A model generated the notes under the pieces. It searched no databases and was not told where the DNA came from. It saw only the letters and a list, made by a program, of their open reading frames with translations. From Simplicispira psychrophila DSM 11588 (GTDB taxonomy: Bacteria; Pseudomonadota; Gammaproteobacteria; Burkholderiales; Burkholderiaceae_C), in NCBI RefSeq assembly GCF_000688255.1, contig NZ_JHYS01000009.1:62001-126000 (forward strand): DNA of 64,000 nt, read 5' to 3'. Shown piece after piece: positions 18,199 to 26,615 of this stretch. A program made the position numbers and the translations under genes. Each line of letters starts with the position of its first letter. The stretch's first letter is position 1.

Positions 18199-21100
18199 AT
18201 GCAGCTCCCCTTCTTTCATTACCATCCTTGGGCCCGGCGTGCGGCCGGGGGGGTCGCCGGCATTTTGTTGTTGTGGGCGCTGGGCTGGCTGCTGTTGCCA
18301 CCGCTGCTGCGCAGTCAGGGCGAAAAAATAGCCACGGAAAAATGGGGACGTCTAGTTTCGATTGGCCGGGTTGATTTCAGGCCTTGGACACTGGAATTGA
18401 TCGTGCACGATCTGGCCATTGCCAGCAGCGATGGCGGTGGACCCCAGCTGTACATCCAACGTATCTATATAGATGCTGCCCTGCAGTCGGTACTGCGCTT
18501 GGCACCTGTGATCGATGCGATTGAAATCGACAATCCGACCGTGCGCTTGACACAGCTTGCGCCTAGCCACTATGACATCGACGATGTGCTGGAGCGCCTG
18601 CGGACAGCGGCGCATGAGGAGGAGGCAAGTTCGCCGCTGTACTTTGCGCTCTACAACTTGGTGGTGCGTGGTGGCGCAGTAGATTTCAAGGATGAGACCG
18701 TGGGCCGCACGCACACAGTACGCGCTCTGGAACTGAAAGTGCCTTTTTTGAGCAATCTGCCATCCCAGCGTGACATCAAAGTGGCGCCACACTTGTCGTT
18801 TCTGTTGAACGACAGTCCTTTTGACGCTCTGGCAGAGGCGGTACCGTTCACTGAAAGTCGCAAGGCCGAGGCCTCGATCCACGTGTCCGGCGTGGATATC
18901 GCGCCTTACCTGGGCTATTTGCCCGCCAGTGTGCCGGTGCGATTGCAGGCGGGTCTGCTGGATGCGCATTTACGCTTGGCGTTTGAGCACACGCCGACCA
19001 CAGCGGTCCGGCTCAGCGGCAACCTGCAATTGCGCAAAGTCCAGGTGGCGCAAGCCTCTCAGAGTCCCTTGCTCTCATTTGATGAGCTGACGGTACAGGT
19101 TGAAGACTTTCAGCCGCTAGCCCGCCGGTTGCACATCGGCAGCGTGGTGCTGGAGGCGCCCCACTTGTCTGTGCAGCGCAGCCGTTCCGGACAGATCAAT
19201 CTGGACTTGGCATCTGCATCCACCGCTACATCCACGTCCCCCAAGGTGCCGCCGGCCAGGCAGCAATCGGTCAAAGCCAAGATGGCTGTGCCTTTGATGG
19301 GTACGCCTGACCAGGGGGCCGACTGGTCACTGGCAGTGGATCGCTTGGCAGTGCGCGGTGCGCAGGTGGACTGGCTGGATGAGAGTGTGGTGCCAGTCAG
19401 CGCCCAGCTGGGTTTGCGCCATCTGGTGCTGGATGCCTCTGCCATGGCCTGGCCGCTGAGTCAGCCACTGTTGTTTTCTGGCGGTGCCGACATCGTTGGC
19501 ACCGCATCCGCCGCAATGCAAAAAAAGACGCTGATGCCAGCGCCGGCGCGGCTGCTGTTTAGCGGCAAGGCCACAGAGCAAAAGGGCCAGATCGCCACTT
19601 CTATGCAGGATTTTTCACTGGCGCTGGTGGCGCCCTATCTGGGGCAATGGCTGACGCCCCGATTGACCGGCGCGCTGAATGCGGACCTGGGTCTGGCCTG
19701 GCAAGGCGCAGCGGTGGTGGCGCAGGTGTCGCGTTTGACCGTCGATGGGCTGGAACTCGCTTGTGAGGTGCGTACCGACTGCGTGCCACCCGCAGCCACC
19801 GGTTTAGCCATGCACAGTGCAGCGTCACTGGCCGAGTTGAAAAAATTTCAGGTCGATGATGCCCAGGTGAACTTGGCCCGGCGCAGCATCACTGTCGGCA
19901 AAATGGCGTTGACACAACCGCGTGGCTGGGTTGAGCGGGATGCAAAGGGCCGCTGGATGTTTGAGCGCTGGCAGGTCGCGCGCCCACAACCGATGCGCCC
20001 GGAGCCTTTACTGTCGGCCCCAGCCAAACGCCTGGGGGAGCCTGAAATTCCTTGGTCGGTGCAGTGGGCCGAGTTGACGCTGGACGCTGGATCGGCGGCC
20101 TTGAGCGATTTTTCCAAAGCTGCACCGGTGTCGTTGCTGGTCTCGGCCTTGCGGGTACGGCTGACGGACTTTGCTCCGCTGGCACAGGTGGCCAAACCGT
20201 CGCCCCTGGTGATTTCTGCGCGTATCGGTGCAGGGCGCGCCGATCCTGGGCGCCTTGAATACGACGGTACGTTGGGCCTGGCGCCGCTGTCGGCACAGGG
20301 CCGGTTACTGGCGGCTCAGGTACCGCTCCATGCATTTGAGCCGTATGTTGCCGATGTGCTCCAAGTGCGCATTCGCCGCGCGGATGGCAGTTTTCAAGGA
20401 CAGGTGAATTACGCCCAGGGGCCTGTCGGGCCACAACTGCAGGTGAAGGGCGATGCCGCCCTGGACGATGTGCGGGTACGTATGGTGCAGGCCGAGGCTC
20501 AACCGCCAGGCGATGTCGGTACGCCTTGGTCCACGCCACGGCAGCAGGCGCCGAGTGACGACCTGCTCAACTGGAAGTCACTCCAGTTGCGCGGGGTCGA
20601 GGTGGCGCTCGCACCGGGCAAGCCGCTGTCAGTGGATGTGCGTGAAACAGTGCTGAGTGATTTTTTTGCACGTGTCATTTTGCAAAGCACGGGTCGCCTC
20701 AATCTGCAGGATCTGCTGAAAGCGCCCCCTGCAGCAGCGGATGTCCCCGCCGTTGTGGTGACATCCAGCGCTGCTCGCACTTCCAGTGAGCCCAGCCCAG
20801 TGCCCCCCATCATCCATATTGGCCCGGTACTGCTCACGGGAGGAAATGTCCATTTCAGTGATTACTTTATTAAGCCCAACTATTCGGCCCAGCTGAGTGG
20901 GCTGACTGGGAGACTGAGTGCGTTTTCGTCTGTTGCAGTAGCGCCAGGGGGGACTCCTGAGATGGCCGATTTGGAACTGCGTGGCCGGGTTGAGGGCACG
21001 GCATCGCTGGAAGTCGTGGGCCAGCTCAACCCTTTGACACAGCCCTTGGCGCTGGATATCCAGGGCCATATGCGCGATCTGGAACTGCCGCCGCTGTCGC

Positions 21101-22005
21101 CCTACACCGTCAAATATGCTGGCCACGGCATCGAGCGCGGCAAGCTCAGCATGGATATCACTTATCAAGTGCAGCCCAATGGCCAGCTCACGGCCAGCAA
21201 CAAGCTGGTTTTGAATCAGTTGGTGTTTGGTGACCCGGTGGAAGGGGCGCCAGCCAGCCTGCCGGTGCGCTTGGCGGTAGCGTTGTTGGCGGATCGCAAT
21301 GGGGTGATCGACGTTGAGTTACCGATCAAGGGCTCGCTCAATGACCCGGAATTTCGCTTGGGTCCGGTGATTTTCAGGATTTTGGGCAACCTCATCATGA
21401 AGGCCATTACTTCGCCGTTTTCCCTGCTGTCCAGCGCTCTGGGCGGTGGCGATGAGTTGGGTCAGGTGGAGTTTGCGCTGGGCAGTGCTGCGCTGGATGC
21501 GCCGGCGCGCCAGCAGCTGGACAAGGTGGCCCGTGCGCTGCTGGACAGGCCGGCACTCAAAATGACTGTCGTCGGCGAGGCTAGTAGTGATGCCGAGCGC
21601 AGCGCTTGGAAGCGCGAGCGCCTGCAAGACATGCTACTGGCGCAAAAACGTCGCGCCACGCTGCGCGCTGGCCAGTCCGCTGACGTGATCACGGCGGTGA
21701 CTACCGATGACTATCCGGTGCTGCTCAAAGAGCTTTACCGCCGCACCGATATGGCCAAACCGCGCAACGTGGTGGGTATGGCCAAGGAGTTGCCGCAGAG
21801 CGAAATGGAAGCCTTGCTGCTGGTCAGCATCACGCTGCCTGACGATGCCATGCGCGAATTGGCGCTGGCGCGGGGTGTGGCCGTACGCGACTACTTGGCG
21901 CAGCAGCCGTTGCCGCTGGAGCGATTATTCCTGGGCGCAGTCAAAACGGTGCCGTCAGTGCCGGCGTGGACACCCCATGCTGAACTCACTCTCGGGACGC
22001 GCTGA
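18199..22005 (+). CDS. large DUF748 (AsmA-like) envelope protein
   Basis: A 1268-residue protein from MQLPFFHYHPWARR; a GTG 17 codons upstream is the alternative. One N-terminal transmembrane segment (about residues 16-36) is followed by a long periplasmic region of beta-rich repeats (VDFRPWTLELIVHDLAI, IGPVLLTGGNVHFSDYFIKP, GLTGRLSAFSS). The part from about residue 870 is the conserved DUF748 portion, including LDIQGHMRDLELPPLSPYT and VEFALGSAALDAPARQQLDK, the latter OmpA-like in style. DUF748/AsmA-like proteins are associated with the outer membrane and lipid transport, but the exact role is unknown. It appears monocistronic. Confidence 0.85.
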   Translation: MQLPFFHYHPWARRAAGGVAGILLLWALGWLLLPPLLRSQGEKIATEKWGRLVSIGRVDFRPWTLELIVHDLAIASSDGGGPQLYIQRIYIDAALQSVLRLAPVIDAIEIDNPTVRLTQLAPSHYDIDDVLERLRTAAHEEEASSPLYFALYNLVVRGGAVDFKDETVGRTHTVRALELKVPFLSNLPSQRDIKVAPHLSFLLNDSPFDALAEAVPFTESRKAEASIHVSGVDIAPYLGYLPASVPVRLQAGLLDAHLRLAFEHTPTTAVRLSGNLQLRKVQVAQASQSPLLSFDELTVQVEDFQPLARRLHIGSVVLEAPHLSVQRSRSGQINLDLASASTATSTSPKVPPARQQSVKAKMAVPLMGTPDQGADWSLAVDRLAVRGAQVDWLDESVVPVSAQLGLRHLVLDASAMAWPLSQPLLFSGGADIVGTASAAMQKKTLMPAPARLLFSGKATEQKGQIATSMQDFSLALVAPYLGQWLTPRLTGALNADLGLAWQGAAVVAQVSRLTVDGLELACEVRTDCVPPAATGLAMHSAASLAELKKFQVDDAQVNLARRSITVGKMALTQPRGWVERDAKGRWMFERWQVARPQPMRPEPLLSAPAKRLGEPEIPWSVQWAELTLDAGSAALSDFSKAAPVSLLVSALRVRLTDFAPLAQVAKPSPLVISARIGAGRADPGRLEYDGTLGLAPLSAQGRLLAAQVPLHAFEPYVADVLQVRIRRADGSFQGQVNYAQGPVGPQLQVKGDAALDDVRVRMVQAEAQPPGDVGTPWSTPRQQAPSDDLLNWKSLQLRGVEVALAPGKPLSVDVRETVLSDFFARVILQSTGRLNLQDLLKAPPAAADVPAVVVTSSAARTSSEPSPVPPIIHIGPVLLTGGNVHFSDYFIKPNYSAQLSGLTGRLSAFSSVAVAPGGTPEMADLELRGRVEGTASLEVVGQLNPLTQPLALDIQGHMRDLELPPLSPYTVKYAGHGIERGKLSMDITYQVQPNGQLTASNKLVLNQLVFGDPVEGAPASLPVRLAVALLADRNGVIDVELPIKGSLNDPEFRLGPVIFRILGNLIMKAITSPFSLLSSALGGGDELGQVEFALGSAALDAPARQQLDKVARALLDRPALKMTVVGEASSDAERSAWKRERLQDMLLAQKRRATLRAGQSADVITAVTTDDYPVLLKELYRRTDMAKPRNVVGMAKELPQSEMEALLLVSITLPDDAMRELALARGVAVRDYLAQQPLPLERLFLGAVKTVPSVPAWTPHAELTLGTR

Positions 22006-22171
22006 TGGATGTCTTAGCACCTCACTAGCACCTCAACATACTGCTCATAAAGAGTTGCATTGCAAATACCGGCGAAAATAGTCGTTTGGTCTACCATCCG
22101 GGCACTGATTGATTGCCCAGAAGGTGGCCGCGCCCGGGGTTGTTCCCGCGTGTTCGTCTTCTACTGAATCC

Positions 22172-24967
22172 ATGTTTCCTTTTTTTTCTCGCAACAAAAT
22201 GTCCGACGCACCCGAAATGACCCCGGTTCCAGCCAAAACTCCCGAAGCGCATCCCATGGATGGGATCACCGGTGGCGCTTTCTCGGCGGCCACCTCGGGT
22301 GAGCGCGCTGCGCGCATCCGCGAATGGCTCACCACCCAGCCTAGCCCTGATCAATTGCAGGAAGTGTTCAAGGAACTCAGTGGCCGCGATAAGGGCGCCG
22401 CCCGCGCCGTGCGCGAGCGCCTGGATGAACTGCGCCGCGCCAAGAACCAAGAGGCCATCGCCGCCGAATGGGCCGACAAGGCGACGGCGCTGCTGGGCGC
22501 CGCCAAACTCAATATTGCTGATGCTTTGGCGTGGCAACGCGATGCCGCCAAAGCCGGCGCGCCGCTGTCGCGCGAGCCGCTGTCACTGCTCAAGGTACAG
22601 CTGGCCGATCGCATCAAGGTGATTGAAGACCTGCAGCACCGCGTACAGGTGCAGCGCGAGGCTGCCGTCTTGCTGGCCCAGCGCATTGAAGTGCTGTCCA
22701 CCAAGTCCTGGCGCGATGCGCAAGCGGCGCTGGAAGTGCTGCGGGTGGACGTGCAGCACTGGCAAGACCAGGCACAAGAGTTGGCAGGCGACGCTAGCTG
22801 GGCCAGCGTGGAAGCGCGCTTCCCGCCGCTGCTTGAATCTTCCCGTACCCAATTATTGGTAGTGTGGGATGCTTTCCAGCCGGCCGTGGCGCAAGCCGTC
22901 GCCGCTGCTGAAGATGCCAGCCTGCCCTTGCCTCCAGTGCCCGTGTGGGCCGACGAGCTGCGCGTGGCGCGCGGTGGTGTGCCGGTTGCTGAGGCGGCTG
23001 CTGTCGAACGCTCAGCGCGCCAGCCCAAACCCAAGGCACCGCCCGAGGCCATCGCCAAAGCTGCACAAATCGTCGGTGAAGCACTGGCCAAATTGGAGCA
23101 GGAAACCTCTGAAGGCCACGGCAAAGCCAGTGCCGGCGCTGCCGCAGAACTACGCGCTGTGCTCAAAGTCCACGGTAAACACATTGATGTTGCGCTGGAA
23201 CAAAAAGTGCACGCTGCCCTGGTGGCGGCGGGCGAGCTGGAAGGCTGGCAGCGCTGGAGTGCCGACCAAGTACGTGAAGAACTGCTGGCCAAAGCCGAAG
23301 GGCTGCTGCAGCGCCCTGAAGGCCAGTCGCTGGGCGGACGCAAGATGCAGGAAACCTTGCGCCATCTGCGCGAGCAATGGAAGCAGGCTGACCAAGGCGG
23401 TGCGCCCAACCATGGTCTCTGGAAGAAATTTGACGAAGCCTGCAATGCGGCGCACAAAGTGGTGGAAGCCTGGCTGGACAAGATTCGCACCGAAGCGACC
23501 CAGCACAAGGCGGAGCGCCTGGCGTTGATTGAAGAAGTCAAAGCCTGGGCACAAGAGCACGCCGCCTCCGGCGACTGGAAGGCCATCCACCGTGCGCTGT
23601 ACCAGTTTGGTGATCGCTGGCGCGCTGGCGGCCATGTCGGCGAAAAAATATTTACCGAATTGCAGCCTCTGTGGAAGCAGGCCATCGCACAAGCAGCCGC
23701 ACCTTTTGAGGCAGCGCAAAAAGAAAGTTTGGCGCGTCGCCACGCCATGATCGAAGAAGCCACTTTGCTGGGCGCCGCGCCGGTGTTGCGTATTGACGCC
23801 GTCAAGACGCTGCAGCAGCGCTGGCAGGCCGAGGCGCAAAGCGTGCTGCTGGAGCGCAAGCACGAGCAAAAGCTTTGGGACGCTTTCCGTCAACCGATTG
23901 ATGAGGCGTTCAACCGAAAAACCGCTGAACGTGAACGTGGCGTGGCTGAAGTCAGCGCCCATGACCGCGCTGTCATCGATGCGGCTAAAGCCCTGGATGC
24001 TGCCAACGCCAGCGGTGATGTCCAGCAAATTCGCAGTGCCATGGCGGCGCTGGACGCGGCTTTGCGCGGCCAAGCCCAAGCACAGGCAAGGGACCAAGCC
24101 AGTGCAGCTGAAAATAAACAGTCAAATCAGCCTCAAGCGCCCGAGCAGAAAGCGCCTCAAGCTATAGAAAAAGAAGCTGATGCCTCTGTCACAGCGAACG
24201 AAGAAGACAGCGCTGCGCCGGCAACAGACGCGGATACAGAGGCAGGCGCTGCTGCGGTAGAGGCCGCGCCTGTAGCTCCGCCTAAACCTGCGGCACGTCC
24301 GGTGGTGGCGGTGCGCGGTGACGATCGCCCCGGCATGAAGAAAGATGCGCCTGCACCGATGGGTCGAGGTGGCCGTCCCGGCGGGCGTGACGAGCGCCCC
24401 GGTCAAGGTCGCGATGCCGGTCGCCCCGGTATGCCGCGCGGCCCCCGCGACGATGCGCGCGGTGGTGGCCGTTTTGGTGACCGCCCAGTCTATGAAGACC
24501 GTGGTCCCCGCTTGGGTGATGCGGCTTTCCGCGCACAGCGCGAAGCCATGGAGCACGCACAGCAAACACTCAAAAAATTGGCAGCACAAGCCCATGGCGA
24601 GGCCTTGACGCAATTGCTGACGGCCTGGGAAAAACGTGATGCAGCCTTGCTGCCCTCGACCCAAGAGCTGGGCGCTGGTGTTACGGCATCGGTGCGCAGT
24701 GCTTGGACGCAAGCGCTCGAAAAACCACCGGCAGGCGATGCGGCACAGGCTTTGCTGCGGTTGGAAATGGCCTCGGAGACGCCGACGCCGGCCGATCATC
24801 TGCCGGAGCGCCGCATGTTGCAACTGCAGTTGCTGACGCGACGCAATGACCCCGCTCCAGCGCAAACCTGGGGGCAGGACACAGCCACGGTGCTGGCCAG
24901 CGCCAATGATGCCGCTAGCGCGCGGCGTTTGCAGAATGCTTTGAAGGCTTTGCTGCGCAAGCAGTGA
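22172..24967 (+). CDS. DUF349-family coiled-coil protein with RG-rich segment
   Basis: A 931-residue protein from MFPFFSRNKMSDAPEMTP; ATGs at 22109 and 22199 are alternatives and none has a good ribosome-binding site. Nearly the whole protein is charged, helical DUF349-type repeats (for example ALLGAAKLNIADALAWQRDA, LRHLREQWKQADQGG, LWKKFDEACNAAHKVVEAWL). Residues about 640-700 are low-complexity Ala/Glu/Gln and include repeat copy K. About 705-790 is Arg/Gly/Asp-rich (GRGGRPGGRDERPGQGRD, ARGGGRFGDRP), resembling RGG boxes of RNA-binding proteins. The function is unknown; the RG segment makes nucleic-acid binding a reasonable guess. Confidence 0.85.
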   Translation: MFPFFSRNKMSDAPEMTPVPAKTPEAHPMDGITGGAFSAATSGERAARIREWLTTQPSPDQLQEVFKELSGRDKGAARAVRERLDELRRAKNQEAIAAEWADKATALLGAAKLNIADALAWQRDAAKAGAPLSREPLSLLKVQLADRIKVIEDLQHRVQVQREAAVLLAQRIEVLSTKSWRDAQAALEVLRVDVQHWQDQAQELAGDASWASVEARFPPLLESSRTQLLVVWDAFQPAVAQAVAAAEDASLPLPPVPVWADELRVARGGVPVAEAAAVERSARQPKPKAPPEAIAKAAQIVGEALAKLEQETSEGHGKASAGAAAELRAVLKVHGKHIDVALEQKVHAALVAAGELEGWQRWSADQVREELLAKAEGLLQRPEGQSLGGRKMQETLRHLREQWKQADQGGAPNHGLWKKFDEACNAAHKVVEAWLDKIRTEATQHKAERLALIEEVKAWAQEHAASGDWKAIHRALYQFGDRWRAGGHVGEKIFTELQPLWKQAIAQAAAPFEAAQKESLARRHAMIEEATLLGAAPVLRIDAVKTLQQRWQAEAQSVLLERKHEQKLWDAFRQPIDEAFNRKTAERERGVAEVSAHDRAVIDAAKALDAANASGDVQQIRSAMAALDAALRGQAQAQARDQASAAENKQSNQPQAPEQKAPQAIEKEADASVTANEEDSAAPATDADTEAGAAAVEAAPVAPPKPAARPVVAVRGDDRPGMKKDAPAPMGRGGRPGGRDERPGQGRDAGRPGMPRGPRDDARGGGRFGDRPVYEDRGPRLGDAAFRAQREAMEHAQQTLKKLAAQAHGEALTQLLTAWEKRDAALLPSTQELGAGVTASVRSAWTQALEKPPAGDAAQALLRLEMASETPTPADHLPERRMLQLQLLTRRNDPAPAQTWGQDTATVLASANDAASARRLQNALKALLRKQ
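24109..24176 (-). repeat. palindromic repeat copy K, inside the DUF349 gene
   Basis: The minus strand reads CTATAGCT, GGCGCTT...GGCGCTTGAGG, then ATTTGACTG and an AT-rich arm, matching the family. In the host gene it covers residues about 646-669, read as ...QAPEQKAPQAIEKEA, with GCT ATA in frame as in the other coding copies. It lies at the start of the disordered region, where an extra peptide would be tolerated. Confidence 0.75.
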
Positions 24968-25077
24968 TGCATGGCTTTGCGGGTCAGGGCATGTGGATGC
25001 CCAGCCCGCAGAGTACACAGAGCCAGTGGAAATTTGCCAAGAAGCAAAAATACCGCTCAGAATGCTACTGGAAATGC

Positions 25078-25110
25078 AAAAAGCCGTTGCAAATGCAACG
25101 GCTTTTATTA
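25078..25110. terminator. bidirectional intrinsic terminator at the left edge of the integrative element
   Basis: GCCGTTGC (25083-25090) and GCAACGGC (25095-25102) form an 8-bp stem around AAAT. It is flanked by A-runs and T-runs on both strands, so it can act for the DUF349 gene (plus) and for minus-strand transcripts. It adjoins the tRNA-derived sequence at 25114-25134, so I infer it was the original terminator of tRNA-Leu copy 1 before integration. Confidence 0.8.
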
Positions 25111-25530
25111 TTTTGGTGCAGAAGAGGACTCGAATTTTCCTCTGTAGATGTCGCATCCCGGACGATCATATGGTCGTTTATGGAACAAATGTGGGTGCTC
25201 GTGATACCAGTTTTTCATCGCCTGCATGGGTGTCTTGCTCTTGAGCGCTAACTCGTCTCTGTGAAACTTTGCTAATGCAATATCTTGAGAAGGCTTGCCG
25301 GATATAGCGCTGCTCTGCATTGACATACAAAGCAGCGCTTCTGGAGGTTGAACTCCCGGGTAATTTTCAATTGCCAAGGAAAATCCTTGTTCTACCCGCA
25401 GATGGATCGAATAGATTCTTCGCCAGTTATCTCCGTCGCCTACTGCTGTTGGGTCTATGCCAGCAATCAATGCTTCTGCTTCGCTATAGCCAAATTTATC
25501 TAAAAAATCCCAATGTGAAAAATTCGCCAT
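25108..25530 (-). CDS. unknown protein of the integrative element, C-terminus encoded by the att site
   Basis: A 140-residue protein from MANFSHWDFLDKFGYSEAEA, preceded by AGGGG at about 6 nt; an upstream ATG at 25575 is less likely. It has no membrane segment or domain I recognise. The N-terminus (LDKFGYSEAEALIAGIDP) is like small proteins of mobile elements; the C-terminal half is rich in His, Lys and Tyr (NWYHEHPHLFHKRPYDRPG). The last residues, FESSSAPK, and the stop are read from the tRNA-Leu 3'-end copy left by integration. It follows the toxin-antitoxin pair by 122 nt. Confidence 0.6.
   Translation of the reverse strand: MANFSHWDFLDKFGYSEAEALIAGIDPTAVGDGDNWRRIYSIHLRVEQGFSLAIENYPGVQPPEALLCMSMQSSAISGKPSQDIALAKFHRDELALKSKTPMQAMKNWYHEHPHLFHKRPYDRPGCDIYRGKFESSSAPK
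25114..25134. other. putative attachment site (attR-like), partial copy of the tRNA-Leu 3' end
   Basis: TGGTGC directly followed by AGAAGAGGACTCGAA matches the 3' end of tRNA-Leu copy 1 at 28024-28046, apart from two missing C residues. It matches copy 1 rather than copy 2, since it keeps the TCTTCTG acceptor sequence (copy 2 has TCTCCTG). This is the expected scar of integration by a tRNA-targeting tyrosine recombinase. Confidence 0.75.
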
Positions 25531-25652
25531 CCCGTCCCCTATCTCGCCACCTGAAAAAGTAGCCAGCGCCGTCAAGTCAGGGTGTCCCGGTTGTCGCCTC
25601 GGGCAATTACTTCGGGGCTAGGCGTGGCTGCAAACTGTGCTGGCGTTGGTTG

Positions 25653-25982
25653 TCAGGCGTGCTCGGTCGCTCTGCGTGGAGCGCGCTTTGCGGATGCTGC
25701 CTTGGGCAGCGTTACTTGGATGGTGGGTGCCATGCCCGCCGTGGCGGCCATGTCCATCAGCGTGTCCAGTGAAAACAAACTCACCTTCCCACGCATCAGG
25801 TCAGACACGCGCGGCTGGGTCACGCCCAACAAAGCGGCCGCCTCCGCTTGGGTGATGCCTTGCTGGCGGATGACTTCGCTCAAACCCATCATCAGCGCGG
25901 CGCGCGCCTTCATGCTGGCTGCTTCTTGGGGCGTGTTTTCGATGGCATCCCACACGCTGGTGAATCGCTGTGCTGCGGTCAT
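25653..25982 (-). CDS. higA: HigA-like XRE-family antitoxin
   Basis: A 109-residue protein with a helix-turn-helix at about residues 40-70: GITQAEAAALLGVTQPRVSDLMRG is the recognition unit, followed by VSLFSLDTLMDMAATAG. The N-terminus and the basic tail (KRAPRRATEHA) are probably flexible. Its ATG overlaps the stop of the toxin gene by 4 nt (ATGA). The toxin-first order is typical of HigBA. It should neutralise the toxin and repress the promoter at 26315. Confidence 0.85.
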   Translation of the reverse strand: MTAAQRFTSVWDAIENTPQEAASMKARAALMMGLSEVIRQQGITQAEAAALLGVTQPRVSDLMRGKVSLFSLDTLMDMAATAGMAPTIQVTLPKAASAKRAPRRATEHA

Positions 25983-26308
25983 GGTGCAAGCTCCTTCATT
26001 AAATCCTTGAGCCGTTTCTGGGTCAGCTCAATATCCCGTTGGGCGGTTTGCTGCTTCTTTTTCTGAAAGCAGTGCAGCACGTAAATGGCATCGGCCAGCT
26101 TGGCCACATACATCACGCGGAACGTGCCCGCACCATCCCACACCCGCAGCTCAAGCACCCCTGCTCCCACGCTCGGCATGGCCTTGGCATCGTCGGGCGG
26201 CAGGCCGTTTTGCACCCGGTCGAGCTGGTAGCCCGCATCACGCATAGCGGCTTGGGGAAAGCTGCGCAGGTCGTCCAGTGCAGTGCCGCAAAACTCGATA
26301 GGCTTCAT
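25979..26308 (-). CDS. higB: HigB-like toxin, phage Gp49-like (RelE superfamily)
   Basis: A 109-residue protein from MKPIEFCGTALDDLRSFP. It has the Gp49-like pattern: basic early helix (AMRDAGYQLDRVQNGLPP), VLELRVWDGAGTFRVMYVAKL, then YVLHCFQKKKQQTAQRDIEL. In RelE-type toxins the last strand and Lys/Arg residues contact mRNA in the ribosome; activity here is inferred. The longer upstream frame is rejected because a TATAAT ends 6 nt before this ATG and no ribosome-binding site is present, so the mRNA may be leaderless. Confidence 0.85.
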   Translation of the reverse strand: MKPIEFCGTALDDLRSFPQAAMRDAGYQLDRVQNGLPPDDAKAMPSVGAGVLELRVWDGAGTFRVMYVAKLADAIYVLHCFQKKKQQTAQRDIELTQKRLKDLMKELAP

Positions 26309-26314
26309 GGTCGA

Positions 26315-26320
26315 ATTATA
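26315..26320 (-). promoter_or_regulatory. -10 element of the higBA promoter
   Basis: A perfect TATAAT on the minus strand ends 6 nt before the higB ATG; no good -35 is seen. Normal spacing would put the transcription start at or next to the ATG. Confidence 0.5.
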
Positions 26321-26395
26321 TTGATTTTTGTATGGGATAGTCGGCGCACTGCCATCGTCTGAGTTACTGACTGCACGGTCAGCAGCGCCAGAGAG

Positions 26396-26458
26396 TGCTA
26401 TATAAACATGAGCTATAACCGCACGCATCTAAAGGGCTAGATGACGATTTGACTGACA
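26396..26458 (+). repeat. palindromic repeat copy C (inside the integrative element)
   Basis: The plus strand reads GCTATATAAACATGAGCTATAACCG in two steps, a CGCACGCATC...GGGCTAGA core, then GATTTGACTGACA. The core is nearly identical to copy B. The arms are more diverged, consistent with an old copy. Confidence 0.75.
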
Positions 26459-26484
26459 TTTACACCAGTGGATTGAGCCTTTGC

Positions 26485-26564
26485 TGCAACGTCCTGCAAC
26501 GGCTCAAAAATAATGACGTTGCAGGCCCAAACCCGCATGGTTAAAGGCTTGAACGTCTGCAACG
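26485..26564. repeat. cluster of four TGCAACG heptamers next to the integrase 3' end
   Basis: TGCAACG occurs at 26485, 26495 and 26558, and inverted (CGTTGCA) at 26517. Short clustered repeats beside an integrase gene suit arm-type integrase sites or excisionase sites; this role is inferred. Confidence 0.4.
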
Positions 26565-26615
26565 TATGAAACGTCTATAAATATAAGTCGCGTGCGAATG
26601 TTTTTAAATCGGCGC

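Larger units (their letters stand above)
26309..26615. other. 307-nt spacer between toxin gene and integrase gene end
   Basis: No gene is visible. It holds the toxin promoter (TATAAT on the minus strand at 26320-26315), palindromic repeat copy C, and four TGCAACG heptamers between 26485 and 26564. Composition is more AT-rich than the flanks. Confidence 0.6.

Noticed and set aside
22351-23859. 502-codon minus-strand frame over the DUF349 gene
   Set aside because: Low-complexity Ser/Ala/Arg translation with no domain; it shadows the plus-strand gene.
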